A stretch of 53,485 bases of DNA, taken from Streptococcus australis. GTDB lineage: Bacteria; Bacillota; Bacilli; Lactobacillales; Streptococcaceae. The DNA lies in contig NZ_JADNGY010000013.1 in the NCBI RefSeq assembly GCF_015553625.1, positions 1 through 53,485 of the forward strand, written 5' to 3'. Below the pieces are notes generated by a model. It saw only the letters and a list, made by a program, of their open reading frames with translations. It ran no database searches and was not told the origin of the DNA. Below are positions 34,914 through 45,726 of this stretch, piece by piece (the first letter of the stretch is position 1; each line of letters starts with the position of its first letter). Both the position numbers and the translations under genes were made by a program.

Positions 34914-37457
34914 TTATATTCTCTTTTTCATCTCGGCAACTGCCATCATGACTTCCATCGGGGTCATGTTGTAGATATCGAGATTGTTTAATTCTTCTAG
35001 TACTGGGTGAGTGGTGTCTGCCGCAAACAGAGATAACTGCTCTCCAAGCTCTTGAGAGGATTGCTTGGTTGGAGCTGCTACTGGCACTTCTTGGCTTTGG
35101 CCTTCTAGTTGACTCAGGATGGCATCTGCCCGCTTCAAGAGATCGCTTGGCAGGCCTGCAATCTTAGCTACATGGATCCCGTAGGATTTATCAGCAGGTC
35201 CCTTTTCGATCCGGTGCAAGAAGGTCACTTGGCCGTCCTTCTCCAAGGTAGCGACGTGGACATTGCGCAAGCGAGATAGGGTCTGCTCCAAGTCGGTTAG
35301 CTCATGGTAGTGGGTGGCAAAGAGCGTCTTAGCCCCTGTCCGGTCATGAATGTATTCGATAATGGCTTGGGCCAGAGCCATGCCATCATAGGTCGCCGTT
35401 CCCCGTCCCAACTCATCAAATAAGATAAGAGAGGCTGGAGTCGCTTGGCGAATGGCATTGTTGGCCTCCATCATCTCAACCATAAAGGTCGACTGGCCGG
35501 ACACCAAGTCATCTGCCGCCCCAATCCGAGTGTAAATGGCATCAAAGAGAGGGAGGGTCGCCGCCTGAGCTGGTACAAAGGAGCCAATCTGGGCCATAAT
35601 GACAATGATAGCCAATTGACGCATATAGGTGGACTTCCCGCTCATATTGGGCCCCGTAATCAACTGGATATCACAGGTCTCATCCATAAGGATACTATTG
35701 GGAATGTAGCTTTGAGCTCCCATTACCTTCTCAACAACCGGATGACGGCCCTTTTCAATCTGGATATCACGCGCCTCTTGGAAGACTGGTCGGGTCAGTT
35801 GTTGCCTTTCAGCTACACAGGCTAGGCCTTGCAAGACGTCTACCGTTGCTAGGGCTTGGGCTAGTGACTGCAAGCGCTGAATATACTTGCCGACTTCTTC
35901 TCTGATTCGTAGGAAAATCGCATACTCCAGGCTGGTTGATTGTTCCCGAGCTTCTAGCATTTCTCCTTCGATCCGAGCCAATTCTTCTGTCCCAAAGCGC
36001 TCGGAGTTTTTCAAGGTCGCCTTGCGGAAGAAATGAGCTGGCACACGGGATAATTGGGAGTTGGTCACATGGAAATAGTAACCGTCTTTTTTGTTGTAGT
36101 CAATTTTAAGACCGGTAATACCACTGGCTTTGCGTTCCTTGGCTTCAATTTCTGCAATCCAGCCGGTCCCTTCTCGGAGGACGACACGGTACTGGTCCAG
36201 AGTTGGATCAAAGCCGGTACGGATGATATTGCCTTCTGTCAGAACGATAGGGGCATCCGGATCAATAGCCGCTTCGATGAGACGGCAAAGCTCTGGTAGC
36301 TCATCTAACTGAGCAATGAGGAGGTCTAGAACAGGCTCTCCCATCTCGACCAAGAGCGATTTGATCAAGGGAACGTGGCGTAGCGTTTCGCCCAATTGCA
36401 AGAGGTCCTTGGGAGTAATCTTACCAAAGGAGACCCGACTGGCCAAACGCTCGATGTCATACACACCTTTGAGACGATCTGCCAGATCACTTCGCTCAAA
36501 GAAATGGTCCAAGAAGACTTGGATAATCTCTTGGCGCTCTTCGATCCGATGACGGTCCATTAAGGGTTTCTGGATCCAAGCCCGCAAGAGACGTCCTCCC
36601 ATGGCTGTCTTGCTTTCATCTAGGAGCCAGTAGAGGCTACCATGTTTTTTACCTGTCCGGGCATTCTCTGTCAAGTCCAAACTCGCCTTGGTCGCATAAT
36701 CCATCTGCAAGAAATCACGGACTTCATAGTGATGGGCAGGCTTGATATGGTGGAGCTCCCGCTTCTGGGTTTCCTGTACGTATTGGAGCAGACCTCCAGC
36801 CGCTATTCTCTCCAAATGAGTCAACTCAGCCCCTAGAAGTTGAACATCCTCCGCCACTTCTGAGATAGGGGAGAGTAAGAGGTTCATTTGGCCAAGAAGG
36901 ACTCTTTCTTCCATTTCTGACAAGGAGTAGGTCAAGACAATTTCACGCGCCCGCAGGTTTCGTATTTCCCCACAGACCATGGCAAAATCATTCAAACTAG
37001 TGACCTGAAACTCTCCAGTCACCAAGTCCATATAGGCAAGGCCATAATCCGTCTCATCATGAGACAAGGCTACCAAGAAGTTGTTGGCGCTGTCTGGCTT
37101 GGTCGAATCGACAACGGTCCCTGGAGTAATGACTTGGACCACTTCCCGCTTGACCACACCGACGGCTTGCTTAGGATCTTCCATCTGCTCTGCAATAGCC
37201 ACCTTATAGCCTTTTTCGATCAAAACATCGATGTACTGCTGGGCTGAATGATAAGGTACTCCAGCCATGGGAATCGGATTTTCTGCATTTTTATTCCTTG
37301 AAGTCAAGGAAATCTCTAAAATCTGTGCGGCATTGACGGCATCTTCATAAAAGAGCTCGTAAAAATCCCCCATCCGAAAGAGCAAAAAAGCATCCGGATA
37401 GTCTTTTTTGATATCTAGGTATTGCTGCATGCCAGGTGATAGTTTTTCTGCTGCCAT
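34914..37457 (-). CDS. mutS: DNA mismatch repair protein MutS
   Basis: Mismatch-recognising ATPase, 847 residues. The mismatch-wedge motif F32-Y33-E34 is in RMGDFYELF; the ATPase has Walker [10 protein letters not shown] (about 602-610), [16 protein letters not shown] and FATHYHEL. Near the C-terminus QLSLF (about 807-811) matches a sliding-clamp binding motif. I start at the ATG at 37457 with AAAGGAG upstream; the frame is open for 58 further codons but these have no family counterpart. argR is upstream on the same strand. Confidence 0.97.
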   Translation of the reverse strand: MAAEKLSPGMQQYLDIKKDYPDAFLLFRMGDFYELFYEDAVNAAQILEISLTSRNKNAENPIPMAGVPYHSAQQYIDVLIEKGYKVAIAEQMEDPKQAVGVVKREVVQVITPGTVVDSTKPDSANNFLVALSHDETDYGLAYMDLVTGEFQVTSLNDFAMVCGEIRNLRAREIVLTYSLSEMEERVLLGQMNLLLSPISEVAEDVQLLGAELTHLERIAAGGLLQYVQETQKRELHHIKPAHHYEVRDFLQMDYATKASLDLTENARTGKKHGSLYWLLDESKTAMGGRLLRAWIQKPLMDRHRIEERQEIIQVFLDHFFERSDLADRLKGVYDIERLASRVSFGKITPKDLLQLGETLRHVPLIKSLLVEMGEPVLDLLIAQLDELPELCRLIEAAIDPDAPIVLTEGNIIRTGFDPTLDQYRVVLREGTGWIAEIEAKERKASGITGLKIDYNKKDGYYFHVTNSQLSRVPAHFFRKATLKNSERFGTEELARIEGEMLEAREQSTSLEYAIFLRIREEVGKYIQRLQSLAQALATVDVLQGLACVAERQQLTRPVFQEARDIQIEKGRHPVVEKVMGAQSYIPNSILMDETCDIQLITGPNMSGKSTYMRQLAIIVIMAQIGSFVPAQAATLPLFDAIYTRIGAADDLVSGQSTFMVEMMEANNAIRQATPASLILFDELGRGTATYDGMALAQAIIEYIHDRTGAKTLFATHYHELTDLEQTLSRLRNVHVATLEKDGQVTFLHRIEKGPADKSYGIHVAKIAGLPSDLLKRADAILSQLEGQSQEVPVAAPTKQSSQELGEQLSLFAADTTHPVLEELNNLDIYNMTPMEVMMAVAEMKKRI

Positions 37458-37563
37458 ATCGCTCCTTTTCTCTATCATTTCATTCATTCTGAGAACTTGC
37501 TCCAACACTAAACTGACATAAAAGGAGGGCCGATCCCTTTCTGGACTGGTCCCTCGCCCTTGA

Positions 37564-38007
37564 CTAGTGACTAGAATGTTGGAGAATGGTCTGCTGGACC
37601 GTTTGTGCGACTTCTTGGTCCTTGCAAACAATTAAAAGGGTATTGGCCCCTGCGACGGTTCCAAGGATTTGATCATCCAAAATTTCATCGACTGCATTGG
37701 CTAAAATCGCCGCCTCTCCAAGCTCCGTCCGAACAACCAGTGTGAACTCTGCTCTCGAGACCACTTGTGCATATTGAGCAATCAGTCTGAAAATATCTGT
37801 TCGATCAGGTTCATCGGCTAGTTTATAATAGAGACCACCCTTCTCTTTTACTTTGATCAGACCAATTTCTCGTAGGTCTCTGGATAAGGTTGTCTGGGTC
37901 ACTCCCGCCCCTCTCTGATCTAAACGGTCTTGAATTTCTTTTTGCGTCGATAACTTCTCATTTTGGATAATTTCTCGAATCAAAAGCTGACGTTCATCTT
38001 TTTTCAT
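37564..38007 (-). CDS. argR: ArgR-family arginine repressor
   Basis: A 147-residue regulator. The N-terminal winged helix spans about residues 1-70 ([20 protein letters not shown], then [23 protein letters not shown]); the C-terminal hexamerisation and arginine-binding domain contains [15 protein letters not shown] and [15 protein letters not shown]. ArgR-type proteins control arginine synthesis and catabolism. It is divergent from argS with 102 bp between the starts. Streptococci often have several ArgR paralogues; this is the argS-linked one. Confidence 0.93.
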   Translation of the reverse strand: MKKDERQLLIREIIQNEKLSTQKEIQDRLDQRGAGVTQTTLSRDLREIGLIKVKEKGGLYYKLADEPDRTDIFRLIAQYAQVVSRAEFTLVVRTELGEAAILANAVDEILDDQILGTVAGANTLLIVCKDQEVAQTVQQTILQHSSH

Positions 38008-38018
38008 TTTTGCTCCAC

Positions 38019-38044
38019 TTTTGAATAATTATACTTTGATTATA
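38019..38044 (-). promoter_or_regulatory. argR promoter with candidate ARG box
   Basis: TATAAT (38039-38044, minus strand) with TG one base upstream is the argR -10. Just downstream, plus-strand 38020-38037 (TTTGAATAATTATACTTT) resembles a Gram-positive ARG box, so ArgR may repress its own gene and, from the same site, influence argS. The operator reading is tentative. Confidence 0.45.
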
Positions 38045-38053
38045 CCAAAAAGT

Positions 38054-38083
38054 TTGAAGAAAGGCCGAATTTTGTGATAGAAT
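38054..38083 (+). promoter_or_regulatory. Promoter of argS
   Basis: TTGAAG (38054-38059) and TAGAAT (38078-38083), 18-bp spacing, with TG one base before the -10. AAAGGAG precedes the ATG at 38110. Confidence 0.65.
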
Positions 38084-38109
38084 AGTAACAAAAGACCAAA
38101 GGAGCTACT

Positions 38110-39798
38110 ATGAATCATAAAGAACTTATTGCAAGTGAATTGGCAAAAGTCATTGAAGGCTTAGACCAAGAAACTATCTTAAATTTACTAGAGCAACCAA
38201 AATCTTCAGACCTCGGAGATATCGCCTTTCCTGCCTTTTCTTTGGCTAAAATCGAACGCAAAGCTCCTCAAGCGATTGCTGCTGATATTGCGGAAAAAAT
38301 CGATGCCTCTCACTTTGAAAAAGTCGTTGCTACTGGTCCTTACGTAAACTTCTTCTTAGATAAATCACAAATCTCTGACCAAGTCATCAAATCTGTTATC
38401 CAAGCGGGTGCTGACTATGGACAACAAGAAGAAGGCCAAGGAGCGAACGTTACCATCGACCTTTCTAGTCCAAACATCGCAAAACCTTTCTCAGTTGGTC
38501 ACTTACGTTCAACCGTTATCGGGGATGCTATTTCAAACATCTATAAAAAAATGGGCTACAATACCATTAAAATCAACCACTTGGGAGACTGGGGTAAACA
38601 GTTCGGTCTCTTGATGGTGGCTTACAAAAAATGGGGTAGCAAGGAAGCTGTCGAAGCCAATCCAATCGACGAATTGTTGAAACTTTATGTTCGCATCAAT
38701 GCCGAAATCGAAAACGATCCTGCTTTGGACGATGAAGGACGTCTCTGGTTCAAGAAATTGGAAGATGGAGATCCAGAAGCAACTGAATTGTGGCAATGGT
38801 TCCGTGACGAGAGCTTGGTAGAATTCAACCGTATCTACAAACTCCTCGGTGTTGAATTTGACAGCTTAAACGGAGAAGCCTTCTACAATGACAAGATGGA
38901 CGAAGCTGTCCAAATCCTTGAAGAAAAAGGCTTGTTGAAAGAGTCTAAGGGGGCTAGCATCGTTGAGTTGGATGATGTCAACCTACCACCAGCTATGATT
39001 AAAAAATCAGATGGTGCCACTCTTTATATCACTCGTGATATCGCAACCGCTATCTACCGTGCACGGACTTACAACTTTGTGAAAAACATCTATGTTGTAG
39101 GTCAAGAACAATCCAACCACTTCCGTCAGTTGAAAGCTGTTTTGAAGAAAATGGGATTTGACTGGAGCGACGATATGATCCACGTTGACTTTGGTTTGGT
39201 CACAAAGAACCGCCAAAAATTGTCAACTCGTAAAGGAAATATCATCCTGCTCGAACCAACTCTTCAAGAAGCTATCTCTCGTGCCAAAGCTCAGATCGAA
39301 GAAAAGAATCCTGAACTAGAAAACAAGGAAGAAGTAGCACATGCAGTCGGTGTTGGTGCGGTTAAATTCTACGATTTGAAGACAGACCGTCGAAACGGGT
39401 ATGACTTTGACCTTGAAGCCATGGTATCCTTCGAAGGAGAAACTGGACCATACGTTCAATACGCTTATGCTCGTATCCAATCTATCCTTCGCAAAGCCAA
39501 CTTCACACCATCTGCAGATGCGACTTATAGCTTGAGCGATCCTGAAAGCTGGGAAATCATCAAGCTTCTCCAAGACTTCTCTCGTGTTGTCAAACGTGCT
39601 GCTGAAAACTATGACCCATCCTTGATTGCTAAATATGCCATCAACTTGGCTCAAGCCTTCAACAAGTACTATGCTCACACTCGTATCTTGGATGAAAGCC
39701 CAGAACGTGATAGCCGTCTTGCTCTTAGCTACTCAACAGCAGTTGTTTTGAAAGAAGCACTTCGTCTATTGGGTGTGGATGCGCCTGATAAGATGTAA
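38110..39798 (+). CDS. argS: Arginyl-tRNA synthetase
   Basis: Class I aminoacyl-tRNA synthetase that charges tRNA-Arg. The 562 residues include the HIGH-type signature in [17 protein letters not shown] (here SVGH), the KMSKS-type loop KLSTRKGN, and the C-terminal anticodon-binding DALR domain with [12 protein letters not shown] and [13 protein letters not shown] at the end. No T-box leader is present upstream. Length and sequence are normal for streptococci. Confidence 0.98.
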   Translation: MNHKELIASELAKVIEGLDQETILNLLEQPKSSDLGDIAFPAFSLAKIERKAPQAIAADIAEKIDASHFEKVVATGPYVNFFLDKSQISDQVIKSVIQAGADYGQQEEGQGANVTIDLSSPNIAKPFSVGHLRSTVIGDAISNIYKKMGYNTIKINHLGDWGKQFGLLMVAYKKWGSKEAVEANPIDELLKLYVRINAEIENDPALDDEGRLWFKKLEDGDPEATELWQWFRDESLVEFNRIYKLLGVEFDSLNGEAFYNDKMDEAVQILEEKGLLKESKGASIVELDDVNLPPAMIKKSDGATLYITRDIATAIYRARTYNFVKNIYVVGQEQSNHFRQLKAVLKKMGFDWSDDMIHVDFGLVTKNRQKLSTRKGNIILLEPTLQEAISRAKAQIEEKNPELENKEEVAHAVGVGAVKFYDLKTDRRNGYDFDLEAMVSFEGETGPYVQYAYARIQSILRKANFTPSADATYSLSDPESWEIIKLLQDFSRVVKRAAENYDPSLIAKYAINLAQAFNKYYAHTRILDESPERDSRLALSYSTAVVLKEALRLLGVDAPDKM

Positions 39799-39836
39799 TA
39801 TCTTTCTTACTTTTTGATAGGAAACCGTCTTTTTTA

Positions 39837-39890
39837 GGGGTGAGAGGAATAGCTAAATAAGCCTTATTTAGTTCCATCTCACTCCTTTTC
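39837..39890 (+). terminator. Terminator of argS
   Basis: A long hairpin: outer arms GGGGTGAGA / TCTCACTCC, inner arms CTAAATAAG / CTTATTTAG, followed by TTTTC. Imperfect but strongly paired. Confidence 0.75.
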
Positions 39891-39963
39891 TCATGTTACA
39901 TACACCTATATTTTTAGAGATTAGCGCTTCCCTTATCTATTATCTTATCTTCTGGAGAACCCT

Positions 39964-40209
39964 ATGAACCAAACTGTTTACATTCTTATTTTAGTTAGCC
40001 TGCTCATTCTCTTTTTAATCAATAAATACGAGAGAGAAAAACTGCAAAAGATTTTACAAGAGCAACTCTTAAAAGATGAAACCTTCAAAGCAGGCATCAA
40101 GGAGCAAATCCAAACGACGGAAAACATCAACGATGTCATCCACGCTATCAACAAGGACTATCACCTCGGCCTCTTACTTTCGAAAGAAATCACAGATCAC
40201 TTAAAATAA
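39964..40209 (+). CDS. Small membrane-anchored protein
   Basis: An 81-residue protein I do not recognise: one N-terminal transmembrane helix (VYILILVSLLILFLI, residues 5-19) followed by a basic KYEREKLQK stretch and a helical, soluble C-terminal region with heptad-like leucines. GGAGA seven bases before the ATG and a terminator after the stop support a real gene. Confidence 0.7.
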   Translation: MNQTVYILILVSLLILFLINKYEREKLQKILQEQLLKDETFKAGIKEQIQTTENINDVIHAINKDYHLGLLLSKEITDHLK

Positions 40210-40217
40210 GCAACAAC

Positions 40218-40250
40218 AGAGGAGGCGAGAAAATAAATCTCGCCTCCTCT
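40218..40250 (+). terminator. Hairpin after the small membrane protein gene
   Basis: Perfect stem AGAGGAGGCGAGA / TCTCGCCTCCTCT around AAATAAA, 9 bp after the stop codon. The following T content is modest. Confidence 0.8.
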
Positions 40251-40275
40251 TCTCTGCTAATCATGCAACCTCCTC

Positions 40276-40311
40276 CCATAAAAAGAAACCCCAAGCCTAG
40301 GCTTGGGGTTT
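40276..40311 (-). terminator. Terminator of nrdI
   Basis: Perfect 26-bp palindrome AAACCCCAAGCC-TA-GGCTTGGGGTTT (40286-40311), followed on the minus strand by CTTTTTAT. It begins 7 bp after the nrdI stop. Confidence 0.88.
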
Positions 40312-40317
40312 CCAATT

Positions 40318-40773
40318 TTAAAAGTGATACAAGTCTTCGATAATACCAGCTACTTTTTTGATATCCCCTAGCATCCCTCGCATCTCAAAGTCTGCTAGCA
40401 TAGGGAAGCCAAAGCGTTGACTGTACTGCTTGGCCGTTAGGCAATATTGATTATTGAAGTTGCGGTTCCCAGATCCCACAACTCCCAAGCATTTAGTGGC
40501 ATTGTCTCCGTAGGCAATAAAGTCTGCTACATCGGTCGTTAGAATCTCCACATCCCCATTATCAACACCATTTCCTCCTTCAAGATAGGTAGGTAGAAAG
40601 GCGATAAAAGGAGTATCGACTTCAAAGAAGGGCTTCCCTTCTTTGACCAGGTCTTTGACATGGATCTTTTCAATGACCAAGTCAGGATACTGCTCCCATA
40701 GATAGTCACTGAGGCGACGGACAAAACTTTCAGTGTTTCCACTTAAACTGATATAGACAAAACATACTTTCAT
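40318..40773 (-). CDS. nrdI: NrdI flavodoxin-like protein
   Basis: A 151-residue flavodoxin that helps assemble the dimanganese-tyrosyl cofactor of class Ib ribonucleotide reductase. FMN-binding region [26 protein letters not shown] and [20 protein letters not shown] followed by [13 protein letters not shown] are diagnostic. I use the ATG at 40773 with GGAG seven bases upstream; the frame can be read from a TTG at 40785. It is a lone gene here; nrdE and nrdF are not in the window. Confidence 0.95.
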   Translation of the reverse strand: MKVCFVYISLSGNTESFVRRLSDYLWEQYPDLVIEKIHVKDLVKEGKPFFEVDTPFIAFLPTYLEGGNGVDNGDVEILTTDVADFIAYGDNATKCLGVVGSGNRNFNNQYCLTAKQYSQRFGFPMLADFEMRGMLGDIKKVAGIIEDLYHF

Positions 40774-40840
40774 TTTTTTCTCCAATCAGACCAGCTCCTC
40801 TTTTTTGTCCAAAATTAGAGGAGCTTTTACATGCTATAAT

Positions 40841-41353
40841 CTAAGCTTGAAGGTCGCTAGCTGGTCTATTTTTCAATTTGTAGAGGAGGATTCCCAAGTA
40901 AACAAGGGCTACAACTACACTCAAGACAAGTGCATATAAGCTAGAAGCCTGTAACAAAGTCCGCAATTTATCTGACGTGATCACTGACATGGAAGAACGA
41001 TAAGACCAGAAATTGTGCAAGCTTATTAAGAGGAAGGCTCCAATTTGACCCATATAGGCATAGGTTGCCTTGACAATATCCTTTTTAGATAGGAAGAAAT
41101 AGCCAACAGCAATCAAGCCCCCAATCAAAAGAGATATCAATAACCAAGCAATCGGTCCGCGTAGTGCTACGATTAATTTTTCAAGGAAGGCTTTGTATTC
41201 TTCCCGTTCAAGAGCAGTGGTTAAGTTCAAAGAAGCTGCCATTTCATCTGTGACCTCCACTTTAGCCAATCCAAAGAAGGACTGAGCAGTTAATAGAGTT
41301 CCCATCGTTGACAGGGCTAGTAAGACATACATATAAATCGGATTTTTCTTCAT
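40841..41353 (-). CDS. Four-helix membrane protein of unknown function
   Basis: A 170-residue protein with hydrophobic segments at about 7-27, 66-90, 101-117 and 138-160 and an extracellular loop of about 40 residues after the first (KVEVTDEMAASLNLTTAL). The C-terminus is KLKNRPASDLQA. I recognise no family. AACGAGGAAATAC precedes the ATG. It stands alone between nrdI and malP. Confidence 0.75.
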   Translation of the reverse strand: MKKNPIYMYVLLALSTMGTLLTAQSFFGLAKVEVTDEMAASLNLTTALEREEYKAFLEKLIVALRGPIAWLLISLLIGGLIAVGYFFLSKKDIVKATYAYMGQIGAFLLISLHNFWSYRSSMSVITSDKLRTLLQASSLYALVLSVVVALVYLGILLYKLKNRPASDLQA

Positions 41354-41526
41354 TGTATTTCCTCGTTTCTAATATCCATACTATTTATTATAACGTGAAC
41401 CGAAGGGAAGCGCAAGTTTAGATTTTCCCAGTTATCCTATACAAAAAAGCTCCCTCTAAATCAGGATATGATCCAAAAGGAGCTCTTCTTTTCTAAGTAT
41501 ATTGCTTCTAGAGTACTAAAGGCAAA

Positions 41527-43785
41527 TTAGTTCAAGTGCCAGATATCTTCGTTGTACTGAGCGATGGTACGGTCAGATGAGAAGAATCCTGCTTTTGCAA
41601 TGTTGACGATCACTTTATCTAACCATGCGTCACGATCTTCGTAGTCTGCAAGCATTTGCTCTTTCACTTTGATGTAGTCTTCCAAGTCAAGAAGAGTCAT
41701 GAACCAGTCTTTGTTGATCAACTCATTGTGAAGACGTTCCAAGCGTTCTTTCTTACCTACTGCAAGAACAGCGTCGCTCACGATGAAGTCAACCAATGGT
41801 TTGATAACTTCACGAGCGTAAAATTCGCTTGATTTGTAAGCTGATTTAGCGTAAAGATCGATAACAGTTTCTGAATCTTCACCGAAGATGTAGATGTTTT
41901 CGTCTCCAACCAACTCAGCGATTTCCACGTTAGCTCCATCCATGGTACCAAGAGTCAAAGCTCCATTCAACATAAATTTCATGTTACCAGTACCTGAAGC
42001 TTCTTTAGAAGCCAATGAGATTTGTTCTGAAATATCACATGCTGGGATCAAGAAGCTTGCTGCAGTAACGTTGTAGTTTTCAACCATTACCACTTGCAAG
42101 TGTGGAGCTACTGCTGGGTCGTTTGCAATCACTTCTGACAAGCAAAGGATCAAGTGGATGATATCTTGTGCGATGGTATAGGCAGGGGCTGCTTTACCAC
42201 CAAAGAAGACAGTGATTGGACGTGCAGGGATGTTACCAGCTTTGATGTCCAAGTATTTGTGGATCACATACAAAGCGTTCATTTGTTGGCGTTTGTATTC
42301 GTGAAGACGTTTGATTTGGATATCAAAGATAGAGTTTGTCTTGATTTCCACCCCTTGTTGTTCTTTCAAGTGACGAGCCAATTTACGTTTGTTGTGAGCT
42401 TTGATATCTTCCAATTTTGCTTTGACAGCAGCCTTATCTTCATATGAGAGAAGGTCTTCCAACTTAGAAGCATCGTGGTGCCAATCGCGTCCAAGAATCT
42501 CATCCAAGTAGTGAGACAAGCTTGGGTTCGCATGCATGAGCCAACGACGGAATGTGATACCGTTTGTTTTGTTGTTGAATTTTTCTGGGTAGATGTCGTA
42601 GAAGGCTTTCAACTCAGAGTTCTTCAAGATTTCTGTGTGGAGTGCTGCTACCCCGTTAACACTATATCCGTAGTGGATATCCATGTGAGCCATGTGTACA
42701 CGGTCGTTTTCATCAATGATTTGAACAGCTGGGTCTTTGTATTCTGCTTTAACACGACGATCCAATTCTTTGATGATTGGTACCAAGTGAGGAACCACTT
42801 CTTCCAAGAATTCAAGTGGCCATTTTTCAAGGGCTTCAGCAAGGATGGTGTGGTTAGTGTAAGCTGTCATGCTACGAACGATAGAAATTGCTTCATCAAG
42901 TTCGATTCCACGTTCAGTCAAAAGACGAATCAATTCAGGGATGACCATTGATGGGTGAGTATCGTTGATTTGTACAACTGCGTAGTCAGCAAGGTCATGC
43001 AAGTTGCTTCCTTTTTCGATCGCTTCGTCGATAATCAATTGCGCACCATTTGAAACCATGAAGTATTGTTGGAATATACGGAGTAATTCACCTTGACGGT
43101 CACTATCATCTGGATACAAGAAGAGAGTCAAGTTGCGAGCGATGTCTGTCTTGTCAAAGCTGATACCATCTTTGATGATTGAAGAATCAACTGAGTCCAA
43201 GTCAAACAAACGCAAGCGGTTTTTAGTCGCTGTTTTGTAACCAGGTACATCGATATCATAAAGGGTAGAAGTCAAAGTGAAGTCTGCAAATGGCACTTGG
43301 TAGCTACGGCTTGAACGCACCAACCAGTTTTGGTCAGTCAACCATGCATTTGGAATGGTTTCTTGTTGGTTGTTTTTAAGGACTTGTTGGAAAAGACCGT
43401 AGTGGTAGTTCAAACCAACCCCATCCCCTGTCAAACCAAGGGTAGAGATTGAGTCGATAAAGCAGGCAGCCAAACGGCCCAAACCACCATTACCAAGTGA
43501 TGGTTCCAATTCTACTTCTTCGATTTCGATCAACTCTTTACCTGCATCAGCAAGTTCTTTCTTAACTTCGTCATAAAGACCAAGGTTAATCAAGTTGTTA
43601 GACAAGAGTTTACCAATCAAGAACTCAGCTGAGATATAGTAAACTTTCTTCTTGCCAGTGTTGACTGGTTTTTGGCTACTTGCAAGTTTGCTGTAGTTAA
43701 GAAGAGCAAGATAAAGCTCTTCGTTACTACATTCTGCAATAGATTTATTGTAACGATTTTGTACAAATTCTTTTAATGGTAACAT
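41527..43785 (-). CDS. malP: Maltodextrin/glycogen phosphorylase
   Basis: Cuts alpha-1,4-glucans with phosphate to release glucose-1-phosphate, cytosolic, PLP-dependent. The 752 residues include [29 protein letters not shown], the domain-linking [12 protein letters not shown] and the PLP site [15 protein letters not shown] with Lys603, then [11 protein letters not shown]. It lies 21 bp after malQ and is transcribed with it from the malQ promoter. Confidence 0.97.
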   Translation of the reverse strand: MLPLKEFVQNRYNKSIAECSNEELYLALLNYSKLASSQKPVNTGKKKVYYISAEFLIGKLLSNNLINLGLYDEVKKELADAGKELIEIEEVELEPSLGNGGLGRLAACFIDSISTLGLTGDGVGLNYHYGLFQQVLKNNQQETIPNAWLTDQNWLVRSSRSYQVPFADFTLTSTLYDIDVPGYKTATKNRLRLFDLDSVDSSIIKDGISFDKTDIARNLTLFLYPDDSDRQGELLRIFQQYFMVSNGAQLIIDEAIEKGSNLHDLADYAVVQINDTHPSMVIPELIRLLTERGIELDEAISIVRSMTAYTNHTILAEALEKWPLEFLEEVVPHLVPIIKELDRRVKAEYKDPAVQIIDENDRVHMAHMDIHYGYSVNGVAALHTEILKNSELKAFYDIYPEKFNNKTNGITFRRWLMHANPSLSHYLDEILGRDWHHDASKLEDLLSYEDKAAVKAKLEDIKAHNKRKLARHLKEQQGVEIKTNSIFDIQIKRLHEYKRQQMNALYVIHKYLDIKAGNIPARPITVFFGGKAAPAYTIAQDIIHLILCLSEVIANDPAVAPHLQVVMVENYNVTAASFLIPACDISEQISLASKEASGTGNMKFMLNGALTLGTMDGANVEIAELVGDENIYIFGEDSETVIDLYAKSAYKSSEFYAREVIKPLVDFIVSDAVLAVGKKERLERLHNELINKDWFMTLLDLEDYIKVKEQMLADYEDRDAWLDKVIVNIAKAGFFSSDRTIAQYNEDIWHLN

Positions 43786-43806
43786 TTTTGTGTCTCCTGA
43801 AATTTT

Positions 43807-45324
43807 CTATTGGTTTGAATCCACCAAATTTTCATTGATTCGGCGATAAATGGTTGTCAAGTCAAGTAAGTTTTCCTCGACAGCTGGTGTCAATTGATCT
43901 TCTGTCATTCGCCATGACCAGTTTCCACCAAGGGTAGATGGGAAGTTCATACGAGCTGAACCATCCAACTCTAGCAAGTCTTGCATAGTGGCGATAGCCA
44001 TAAAGCTGACAGAAGCAAAGACCGTACGAAGCATAGCATGTGGAACAGTTTCGTATTCTTTACGATTGGTGTAACGTGCAAGATACTCACGAGTTGGATC
44101 GTCAATCTCATTGCGGTACCATCCAAGAACCGTATTGTTATCATGCGTTCCTGTGTACATGACAGAGTTGTTTGGCGCCAAGTGAGGGCTATCGATACTT
44201 TCATCGTCAGGATTGAAGGCAAATTGAAGAATCTTCATTCCTGGGAAGCCTGTCCGTTCACGCAATTCAATCACTTCATCTGTCATAAAGCCAAGGTCTT
44301 CTGCGATGATGTTCAAGTCACCGAGCTCTTCCTTCACTGCTGCAAAGAGCTTATAATCAGGTCCTTTGACCCATTTACCAGGTGCTGCTGTATCAGAACC
44401 AGCTGGGATTTCCCAATAAGATTCAAAACCACGGAAGTGGTCAATCCGAACGATATCGTAGATCTTGAAGCTTTCACGCAAGCGCTCAATCCACCATTTA
44501 TAACCATCTTTATCCATTGCATCCCAGTCATAGATTGGGTTCCCCCAAAGCTGACCAGTCGCTGAGAATTCATCTGGTGGGCATCCTGCAATGCAGGTTG
44601 CTTTCCCATTTTCATCTGTTTTAAAGAGGTGTGGATTTGCCCACATATCACTTGAATCTTCCGCTACGTAGATTGGCATGTCTCCTACGATTTCGATGTG
44701 GTTGTCGTTAGCGTATGCTTTTAATTTCAACCATTGTTTGAAGAAGAAATACTGTGTCACTCGATGGTAAGTCAATTTATCTTCCAATTGAGCGCGGTAG
44801 GAAGCAAGAGCTTCTGGTTGACGAGCGCGAATCGCTGCATCTGGCCACTCTGTCCATGCTTTTAATTCAAAATGTTCTTTAATGGCCATGTATTCAGCGA
44901 ACAATTCCAACCAAGCTGCATTTTGCTCTGCAAATCGGCCAAAGTCATCCCAATCACCTGTTTTGAGAAAAGCTTTAACTGCTTTTTCTAGAAGAGGACG
45001 ACGTTGCTCGAAGATCTTGGCATAGTCTACTTCTGTTGGATCTTGACCAAAATCAACTCCTTCTACATCAGATGCATCCAAGAGTCCTTGTTCAATTAAA
45101 AGATCAAAGTCAATAAAATGGGTGTTGCCTGCAAAAGCCGAGAAGGATTGGTAAGGAGAATCCCCGTAGCTTGTTGTTCCGAGAGGCAAAATTTGCCAAT
45201 ACCGTTGCTTGGTACGAACGAGGAAATCCACAAAATCGTAAGCTGCTTGGCCAAACGAACCGATTCCATACTTCCCAGGCAAGGATGAAATGTGCATCAA
45301 GACACCACTTTGGCGTTTTTTCAT
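43807..45324 (-). CDS. malQ: 4-alpha-glucanotransferase
   Basis: GH77 enzyme that disproportionates maltodextrins, releasing glucose and lengthening chains for MalP. The 505 residues contain HISSLPGKYGIGSFG, GDMPIYVAEDSSD, the nucleophile region RIDHFRGFESYW, IAEDLG (acid/base) and THDNNT. I start at the ATG at 45324 with AAAGGTGG upstream; the frame is open for 40 further codons to 45444, within the leader. Expression should follow MalR/CcpA through the operator downstream of its promoter. Confidence 0.96.
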   Translation of the reverse strand: MKKRQSGVLMHISSLPGKYGIGSFGQAAYDFVDFLVRTKQRYWQILPLGTTSYGDSPYQSFSAFAGNTHFIDFDLLIEQGLLDASDVEGVDFGQDPTEVDYAKIFEQRRPLLEKAVKAFLKTGDWDDFGRFAEQNAAWLELFAEYMAIKEHFELKAWTEWPDAAIRARQPEALASYRAQLEDKLTYHRVTQYFFFKQWLKLKAYANDNHIEIVGDMPIYVAEDSSDMWANPHLFKTDENGKATCIAGCPPDEFSATGQLWGNPIYDWDAMDKDGYKWWIERLRESFKIYDIVRIDHFRGFESYWEIPAGSDTAAPGKWVKGPDYKLFAAVKEELGDLNIIAEDLGFMTDEVIELRERTGFPGMKILQFAFNPDDESIDSPHLAPNNSVMYTGTHDNNTVLGWYRNEIDDPTREYLARYTNRKEYETVPHAMLRTVFASVSFMAIATMQDLLELDGSARMNFPSTLGGNWSWRMTEDQLTPAVEENLLDLTTIYRRINENLVDSNQ

Positions 45325-45501
45325 TGAGGGTACCACCTTTAGTTTAATATATTTTTGTTTTAAGAAAATAGACGAACCTTCTATGCTGTTTCTGATCCCA
45401 CTCCAACTCTCAGAAAGAATTGAAGAAGAGCAGTCATCAGACATAGAACTGAATTTAACCTATTTATAAATGACCCTAGATCATCTTTATGCAACGCTTA
45501 A
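45325..45501 (-). other. Leader of the malQ-malP transcript
   Basis: About 190 nt from the predicted transcription start (near 45518) to the malQ ATG. No known riboswitch was recognised. A small stem (TTTCTGA / TCAGAAA around 45387-45417) and an in-frame open extension of malQ lie in it. Confidence 0.4.
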
Positions 45502-45515
45502 GGAAAACGTTTGCG
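45502..45515. promoter_or_regulatory. MalR/CcpA-like operator A (malQ side)
   Basis: GGAAAACGTTTGCG, centred on AACGTT and lying just downstream of the malQ -10, where a bound repressor would block initiation. Confidence 0.75.
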
Positions 45516-45524
45516 TTATTATCC

Positions 45525-45553
45525 ATTATAAAGTAATCCTGTGGTTTATGCAA
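45525..45553 (-). promoter_or_regulatory. Promoter of malQ-malP
   Basis: TTGCAT (45548-45553) and TATAAT (45525-45530) on the minus strand with 17-bp spacing. Confidence 0.82.
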
Positions 45554-45686
45554 GAGGTTTCCTAAACTTTTATGTTTTTTCTGCATGTTAACCCTATGCC
45601 TAGTGTATCCCTTTCTCATTTTCTTGTCAACTATTTGTGTGTATAATAGAAGATAAAAAAATTTTAAAAAAATTTTGCACAAATGC

Positions 45687-45715
45687 TTGCAAACGTTTTC
45701 TCCCTGTGATATACT
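45687..45715 (+). promoter_or_regulatory. Promoter of malX-malC-malD with overlapping operator B
   Basis: TTGCAA (45687-45692) and TATACT (45710-45715) with 17-bp spacing and TG one base before the -10. The -35 lies inside GCAAACGTTTTC (45689-45700); with its flanks this matches the cre consensus WTGNAANCGNWNNCW, so CcpA or MalR binding would cover the -35. Confidence 0.82.
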
Positions 45716-45726
45716 ATTCGTGTTAA

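Noticed and set aside
34914..37631. MutS with a 58-residue N-terminal extension
   Set aside because: The extension has no family counterpart, and AAAGGAG before the ATG at 37457 fixes the start.
45325..45345. T-box-like GGTGGTACC sequence in the malQ leader
   Set aside because: Lacks the rest of the T-box consensus, and the downstream gene is not amino-acid related; it overlaps the ribosome-binding site.
45325..45444. MalQ extension of 40 residues
   Set aside because: GH77 proteins start at the KKRQSGVLMH segment, and AAAGGTGG precedes the ATG at 45324; kept as a leader observation only.
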